A DNA stretch of 64,000 nt, from positions 73,340,678 to 73,404,677 of the forward strand of contig OX104134.1 in NCBI GenBank assembly GCA_944470555.2, in the 5' to 3' direction. The notes below the pieces were generated by a model that saw only the letters and a list, made by a program, of their open reading frames with translations, was not told where the DNA came from and searched no databases. The DNA is from Heterobilharzia americana. Taxonomy: Eukaryota; Platyhelminthes; Trematoda; Strigeidida; Schistosomatidae. This document shows positions 37,501 to 46,500 of the stretch, in pieces. A program made the position numbers and the translations under genes. Each line of letters starts with the position of its first letter. Position 1 is the stretch's first letter.

Positions 37501-40500
37501 TTGAAGAATACGTGGATTCGCATCACCTCAGAAAAGTTTCACCTGTATCATCTAATATGTTTAGATTTGGGTTCGCTGACAACCAACAAAGCTTTCAAAA
37601 TAGAAATACACTTAAAAGTTGGTCAAATGAACTGCTCCTTCAGCTTTTATATCCCTTTAGGTTTACGATGAATATATACGGCTTTTAAAGAGGTTTTGAG
37701 CTCGATTTCCATACAACTGACTTTGCCGACAAGTAATGTTATGAACACCAACTTAGTTCAATATCATCGTGATCAATATGAGGATTTACGTGGTACAGAT
37801 AAAAATGTTAATTTCGGAGTGAACATAACAATGGAAAGGTAGTAGCATGAAGCTTTCAAAAGGAAATAATTTAGCCATAGTGGTAGAAAAAGAAAAAAAT
37901 TTGAACATTTCGAATATTTCATGATTACACGTCTTCTCATCTAAAATAATTAGTTCGTACTTTATAGCAGATGAATTGTAAAAAGACCTCTTTGAATCGA
38001 TTGTTTGTTCAGGAGCTAGAAAACTAAATGAGATAAATCCTTTAAGCTTAAACTATCCAATCCCACTCTCTCGAGTGTATTCGAAAGTAAGTAATAAAAT
38101 CGATTAGTTTTAATTGTTGTTTAGAATAACTACTAAGTCTTGAGATTTAAAAAGCAAAACAAGAGTGTAGCGTAGTTTTAGAGAATCGGTGGAGGGTTTT
38201 ATGGAAGAACTGAAACCTGGGAATTCAGTAAAAGTATGATAGTTTTCTGAATGAATGAACAAGTCAGATGACATAGGCCATAGACAGAAACTTAATAATA
38301 CCATGCTCAAGAAAATTATTACTTCAAGATATTTCTTTGCAAACCCATATAAAGCTAACACTGTGATAGTAGTGACTTAAATATCAAATATGTCTTTGCA
38401 TTATTATATTACAACATGTATCACTGAGTTTTAAAATACAAGCTATGAATACGAATGATCAAAATATCTGGAGAACATATGCATAAACAAAATAAGAAAA
38501 TGAAACATCATAAAGTTCAATATTAGATTAGTCTAGTGTAATATGGGATTAAATTCTGTTTACATTATTTAAACATCCTGTAATTCGTTACCCTTGAAAC
38601 ATTTATTTTACTGCAACCTTTCACATGATTTATTATTTCCTAATATTTTATATGATATGCAACATTTTATTTATTTACTTGGCTAAACTAGGTATAAAAG
38701 AAAGGAAGGAGAGTTCAACAAGAATGAATTCAAGTATCAAAAAGTTGGAATAAGTGAATGAAATTTGAAAAAAAATGCAAATAGAAGAATCTAGAAAAAA
38801 GACAATTACAAGGACATAATTATTTCTTTAAAGTAAACTGTTTATTTTATGAGGCACTGATAAAATGCATAACATAAAAAAAGGCTAAAATATTTTATTT
38901 GACTGGAAGGTTTTTTTAAGAATTGAATGATTCAAGCTTTTATCAACGATCAGAATAAGTTACAAAACCGTTGGAAATCAACTAGTACTGAATAGCTGTT
39001 TACCTCAAGTTTTTAATGGTTATAAGACATAATAAATCGACCGATGTTATAAAATATGAAATATCACATTTCAACAAGGGAAATGAATCACAACAGGTTT
39101 AATGTACCACTTGATGACTCTGGGTTCCATTTTGAGTTGAGTACTACAGCTGACATGTCCAAACAAGATCAAAACAGTTGTTCAATGCCTTTTGGTTTTC
39201 ATTGGTTCCCTAATGGGTGAAAATGTGGAATGCTATGAAACCAATCAATTTTTGATTATTCTCGTTGCCAACCTCTTCAACTTACGCATAAAGATTCAGG
39301 CAATGTAGATGACTTGGCTCTTCAAAATGGAAATGCCTGTGTAAGATGATAATAAGCTTAACTAGAAACTAGTGATATTGTTAACTGCAGTTTGAACCAT
39401 TTTTGCTTGATCTTTCCAACCTTCCCCTGATTCGCTCGAATATCATCTGATTGGCTACACTGCTCATCAAGTATTTTGCTGGTTTATAGCACTAATCGGA
39501 CACAACTACTTACTTCTCCATGGAAAGAGTGCTGATTTGAAAATCTGAAAACAAAAACTGGTTGGCTGATGAATGCGCCAATGGAAACCACTTACCCGGT
39601 AAACGATGAAGAAACTGCTTTAAATATCTACCAGTCTTACTTATTCCCAGTACTATAAGGTTACATGGTGAATACGTTAGGAGTCACCTACTGGGTAGAA
39701 ATCCAATGTTTTATGCTTTTTCAAAAATTTTGTTTCAAACTAGGACGAAACACATCGTCGATCTCAGTGGTTCTTATGTATCATGAATATTTTGAGGCGG
39801 AATAATTGGCGACTACTAGCAAAGTCAAGGGAAGTGTATTGAAGATTTTAAGCAACCTGATTTTCAAAGTTGGGTTTTGTCGATATACCCGAAAATACAG
39901 CTGGTGTCGAGCGATCTAAACTAATGTTCAACATGTATAGTTTTCAACAGTAGTCCCAGAGACCTGATGTGAGGTGTGTAAGCTATCTTGTAGTAATATA
40001 CACTACCGGGACTCATTGTAATGCCATCATTTGTGAGATATTTATAATAAAGGATTATCTTAAGTCATACGCATCAAATAATACAAAACCGAAAAGTGTA
40101 AGCAATGAATCAGTAGAAAGTACATATCAACTGAACTATGCCACATCGGTATGGCTTTTCACAGTCACATGTGATAATATATGAACAGACTATTCAAAGA
40201 AATACTAACATTATTACCTACCTGAAGATTGATAAAATTAGCATGTGCAGCACGTGCCATAGCACGAGCAAGTAGTGTTTTTCCACAACCAGGTGGTCCG
40301 TAAAGTAAAATCCCTTTCGGTGGTCTCAATAACCGCGAATTAACTGGTAGAGAATGCTTGATTTTTAATGGCTGAAGTACACACTCCTCAATCTCGTTAA
40401 TAACAGAATCCAAACCTCCAATGGAATCCCATGTTGTACTCAAATGTGCGGATCCACCAGATTTACAGCAATACATGCCTCGTAGTCATTCAAACAAGGT

Positions 40501-43500
40501 GTTTTTTTCAATCCAATGTTTTTAAAAATTGCTTCAGCCTATTCAAGAAAAGATAAAGTTATAGAAGGTAATTTTTGTGATTTTTCAAGTGGAGAGGTCA
40601 ATAATAATAAAGTGGTCACTAGGTTTGCTTGAAGAAGCGAAACACATTTTAAAAACACCTGAATGAATAATGATAGACAACATACGTAATTATCAGTAAT
40701 CCAAACAAGAATGAGACCTGTGTTCATTTCGCATTTGTGATTACATTTAGTGAAGTAGGCAGAAGTAATGATTTTACGTTTCACTGCTTGTAATTACTTG
40801 GAGAAGACGATTAGTTGTAATAAACCAAATTACGCAGGTTATACACATATATCTTGGCAAGCGAAATGGCACAGATTGAAGATACTTTATATTACTAACA
40901 GAAGGTTAAAGAGCGCTGAAAACCAAGGAGTAATAAAGAGAAAATAATTAATCGTAATTTGAGGTAACAATCATGAACTTGTTATGATGATCAGGTTTAT
41001 CTATAGGTAATAAATAAGATTATTGAGAATCGATAAGGCCAGCATAGAAATTCGGGTAACCATAAGAAAAAAGTCATTATTTAGTTCAAACGAAGAAAGA
41101 CAGCAAATTCTCGTCGGAAGTATTCAAGGACTCTTATCTGGGGTTATAAATTAGACTGACTTAGATAGTATCTAGGGCTTTTGAGTCAGACATGATCTAA
41201 CTAAACCTGTCTCAATAGTTGAATGATGCAGTCTTAACGAAAAGCGAAAAATCCCTTCTCAGGAGGTCGCTTAGTCGATGACATACTTCTGTCAAATGAT
41301 GCTGGACAGACTCACAGCCTCGTGGCCAATGAATGTTTAAGATACATTTCCCACCTCCACAACAGAAAAACATTACTTCAAAAGTGGTCTTTATTGATGT
41401 TATTTTTAGGAATGGGAAGCGAAGTGATTGACTATACGGACAACTTCACTCACGTAGGAAATCGGGTGATTTCAGATGAGTGGTGACTGACAAGACCTCA
41501 ATAAGAATAGGACAGATTCAGCTGACTTTTTCAAACATTAGACAATTTTAGTACCAGTAAATAATCTGATTGTCTGCTAAGAGGCGAGTGCGCTGCACCA
41601 TGACTATTAAAATAGAAGAACACGAGAAAGCTCGGGATATTTAACCACCTTTGCCTTAAAGGCATCTCTGGTTTGTCATAGATCCACTGTTTGAGGAAAA
41701 CAGAGACCAAGCGTAGGTTGTTAGCTGAAGGAGGCAGAGAGAACAAATGAGGCCAAAAATCTTTAACGACTGACAAGGCTGGGGTATATATGACTCATAA
41801 TGAGCCACCGTCTACTTAACTGTGCTATTTCAACATAAATACGAACAAGTTGGAAAAAAAATAAGAGTGACCAAATCGGGATCTAATTCTAACCCATGAA
41901 GTAACTGAACTGTGTAGTAAAACATAGGTTACCTGTTTACGCCGATGAGATGAATAGATGGCATATTCAATAGTGGTTCAAAGATGATGGAAGAGAAAGA
42001 GATTTCCATTGATAATTTTCCCTCTAGTCGTGATATCGGATGCATTTATTTTTGTTTCCTGTTCTTTTCGTCTTATGTTACTTGAGGACTTTTGATGTTA
42101 CTCACAATCATTTACCCTTACTGGTGTTGATTTCTGCCTAGATGTGCTAAGTAAAGAAGGGCTAGCTGTGAACCTTTGTCAACTTAGGTGTTGCGCATGT
42201 CAAGGAAAGGTCAATCTGATGTGCGGTGTTAGCCAAAGTAGAATCGCGTTAGCAGAAGGCTAAGGTTGGTTCAAACAAGATGTGGTGCTAGATTTCGAAG
42301 TCTTTGACGGTAGGCTTGAGGCATATTTTAGGGAGTAGGTTAGGACTGGGACCAATGGCTAGAGATTCTTGGTGGCTTGGCCTAAAATCGGTCACAATAG
42401 GACGGATGGATACACTCGTTGTCATCTTCGACGTCTTGACTATTTTAAACAGTCTTCATGTAGCCATTCTCTCTCATCTATTTTATTATACTTTCTTCAT
42501 CTACTTCCTCAGTGCAGATGTGAAGTGTGGCAAAAACTGAGAAGATGCACTTCTGTGTCAGGATCGGCATTGATTTCTTCCGTCCCTAACTGAACCACTA
42601 AGACAGTTGCAGAAGGCTTTGTGCTGCTTTGTAATCAGAATTATGCCACAAATGTTCACAAAAGCCAAAATCGAATAGTCTTGATGGTTAACTTAGGTGG
42701 CTTCTGTTGACTTACAAATGAAAGCATTTCGTAAACCATTACTTGTTTGGAATGTACAAGCAAATACTAATCTTTATTCCATCCACAAGAGAAGCATGAA
42801 AGAAAATAAAACACAGTCGTAAACATTTAATCAGGATGGAAAATTGTGTGGGAATGATAAAGAGGCATAAATTTAAGTCATTCATTATTTTCGAAAACAT
42901 ATTTTGAATTATTTAAAAAAGGAAAAGCATTTACGAAAAAATATCAATCAACGGAGGTGACAGACCAATGTAATTTGTAATGGAAACTGAAAATAAATTA
43001 GGATTCCACTTCCTAGAAAACATGATGGTTCCCTAAGGAGACCAGCTTACAGAAAATATACCTGGGATGGACAATATACTCATTTTAAAAGCCGGGTTCC
43101 ATTAGTCAGGAAAAGAAATCTGATTTATTCACTTTGCACAAGAATTAATAGAATTTGCACAGATGGTACAGTAAATGGGGAGCTGGAAGTACTTCGAAGA
43201 GTGTTAATCAAGAATGGTTATCCTCCAAGATTCACTGAGAGGAACAGAAAGCCTAGCATTTCCAAGAAAGGACCCCTATGGTTCCAATGAAGATACTATT
43301 TACGAATATTGGATTCAACGGAGCTACACTGGTAGAGATACCGAAGAATCGATTGTGCAAAGCACTGAGGAAGACCTTCTTTTCCGCTTAGCTTCCGGCT
43401 GTTTTTTACAGTCAACATATGTCTTTACCTAGTTACCTGATCTTACATAGGTCACACAAAGCGTATTCTATCCACACGCATCTCCAAACACTATCTTGCA

Positions 43501-46500
43501 TGTCTGTCTAAAGGACAGTGTAAAGGCGTCAACACTACGAGTCTTGAGTATTTGGTAACTTTGATCCATGATAATCTTCTTTCAAACTCATTTATAAAGT
43601 GAATCCAAACATTTCGAAGGCAGTGTGTATTCGTCATCTCCAACACCACAGAAGCTTTGACAATGCAGCGGTTCAAACCTGGTCTTTGCGTTTAAAAGAT
43701 ACATTCAATATCTAATAGTGTCGTGATCGTAATCTTCGCTTATTATTTATCTACCTATTGTAATCCTATAAACTTTTGTTGATCTTCTAGGAGCCATCAC
43801 CTTGTGACTTTATTGACCGTTTAGGTGATACATTTTGTATTGAACCACTAGCCGCTGATGGATACATATTTTAATGACTATGATTACGATTGTACAGCCT
43901 TCGCAGATGATTCGTCTAAAAGAAATTTTTCCTCACTGAGTTGTATTTTGTTAATCAATCATTTTTTTGAATTGCAGTTTTTAAATTGATCATGTAGTGA
44001 TATTACTCAGCACACATTTTATCTCCATCAGTAAAGCAATGTATGCATTATTACTTGGTATATTTTTATGGTGAATACCATGGAATACCTCTACACAATA
44101 TAAGAATGTATATTTGCCGTGAAGCCGGAATGCTACACTATTAATTACTTTCATAGATGTCGGCCGTAGCATTCGTATACAGAAATTTGAGACACTGTAC
44201 GGTGTTGTCAGTAATTTTAAACTGAGAATCACTTAAACTGACAACTTTACCAACTCAGATAAACATCTGATATCACAATAACACCTTTGACAACAAAGTT
44301 TGAAAAGAAATAGTGATTCTTAACGTTGCAACACTTTGTCCTTCCTTTCAACAAAATAAATAATGAATGCAACATGAGTCAACACATGGGAGACGGAACA
44401 ACTTTACCACGCGGATATGCTAGCAAATAAAGAGAAAATGAAACCAATATACACCCAATATATATTGGCTTTCGAAATACCTTGCAGTCAGCTGATACAC
44501 CTATAGCCAAGATATTTTGATTTTCACTTCATCCAGTCATTCTTGTGAATGTATACTTACAAATTTTTATGTATCATCTCTCAGTATGTGAACCATCAAA
44601 AGAAATGTTCCACACACAATAGCATAGTTTTGATCATTTCAATAGGTTGTAAAAATAATAATAGGATATAACTTAGTGTCTTTTATTAATTTTCAGATTA
44701 AATAAAATACCATGTGACTATTCAGTGAAGTACCTTAAATTCATTCTTGAACAAATGCGACAAGCAGTCCATGAATAATAAACATTAATCAATATCGCCC
44801 TGAGTATGGTGGATAATAAATTTACTCCTAGTTATAATGAAATAAAAATGATTGGACAGGACTTTAATGTAGAAGTGATAATTTGTAGGAAAAGAGATAA
44901 AACAACAATTTTCGCTCTGACGAACCCATTCTCATAGATACATACGGGGGGAATATATAGTGGGAAGGATCAAGCACTCAATATTAATTTCTGGACGAAC
45001 ATCAAACATCATCAACCGACGGCTATGGGAAAGAATGAAGTTGGGCATAGTTTTTTTAGAACGTACAATGAAGGTTTGAACTTTCGAACTGCCAATAATT
45101 CAACTGTCCCAGATGTTTTATTCTTCCAGATGATTTAGTTACACGTATAAAATTTATTAGGGATTATTTTAAAAACCAAGTGTGCATTGACTCATCACCA
45201 GAGAGCAACCAATCACGTGCTGTCTAGTCCTAAGTGGTGACCGGATTCTATTGATCATTTTACAATGTGGCTATCAGGCTAGGAAGCTCACCTTCGCAGT
45301 GAATTTTGATGGACGTTACTTGAATCATAGCAGTTGCTAGGATGCCCTGGACCTACGTTTCGTGCTTTTAGGCGCTTGTCAGCCATAAGTATCTGCAACC
45401 TCGAGGGAACTGATGTCACCTGTGAGATTCAAGGTTGCTAGTGAGCCTACTAAATTTGTGGCCACATTTCAAAATGATCAATAGAATTCGGTCACCATTC
45501 AGGACTAGAAAATATGTGATTGGTTGCTCTCCAGTGATTAATCAATATATGTAATCCAGTTTTGCAGGAGGTCATTCGCAGCCTGAACAGCCCATTGGTA
45601 ACGATGTTGACTGCAACACTGAGTGAGGTGAATTCATACTTTGTAGGAGATATCAGTTCCAGTTAGGTTGCAGAGATGCCTCGCTAGCTAGTCCCAACAA
45701 GTACAAAACCTAGGTCCAAGGCTACCTGCCGATTGCTATCAACCAACTAAAAAACAAGTGTTCTATTGCAGAGCAGAAGATGCATTTCTATTCGCTGTTT
45801 ATTAGCCAGGTCGGGTAGTGCTCACAAGAGCATTTCACAATTTGGTGCATGGTCCGGGCGGTGTACTGGTTTGTGAAGTAAATGGAAAACAGTAGTATGC
45901 TAAGCTGACAGAACTTTAAATATAAAAACCCGTACCAGTGTCAAAGAATTGTGTGAGGAAATTCTAGGTATTTTCATTACAGAATATAGAATGAATCCTT
46001 TATTATATCAATGAAGTGAAAAGATTTTCGAGATAAATTAGTCTAAATAAAGTAGACTCTCGCTCTACAAACCAATTACGCCCACCTGCCTCCTACTTTT
46101 TAACTACTTATACGAAAAGCTGAAGTAGGTGGTATATCTTTCTGAAATATTTAGAAACAATAATGACTCAGTTATCAGTGGATTAGTATCCACAAAGCGT
46201 ACGCAAACAATGCATTAATAAGTTCAATAGGGTTGATGTCTAAACAACAACTTTAAGGAGCTAATGTTTTTCTCCCCTACATAATATTTGACGGTCAGAA
46301 AGCGCTCAACATGAAACTTGGTATGCTAAAATATCGCATCACTATGCTTAAATATAACACTGCAAACTTGATCGATAAACTGGTAAGCACTTTATGAATA
46401 AACTTGGAATAAGCTAACATCCAATGTGCAATAATTAATTAGTACATATCCAACATTAGAAAATGTGGTGCCTATTTAAGTTTACCTGATGATCATATGG

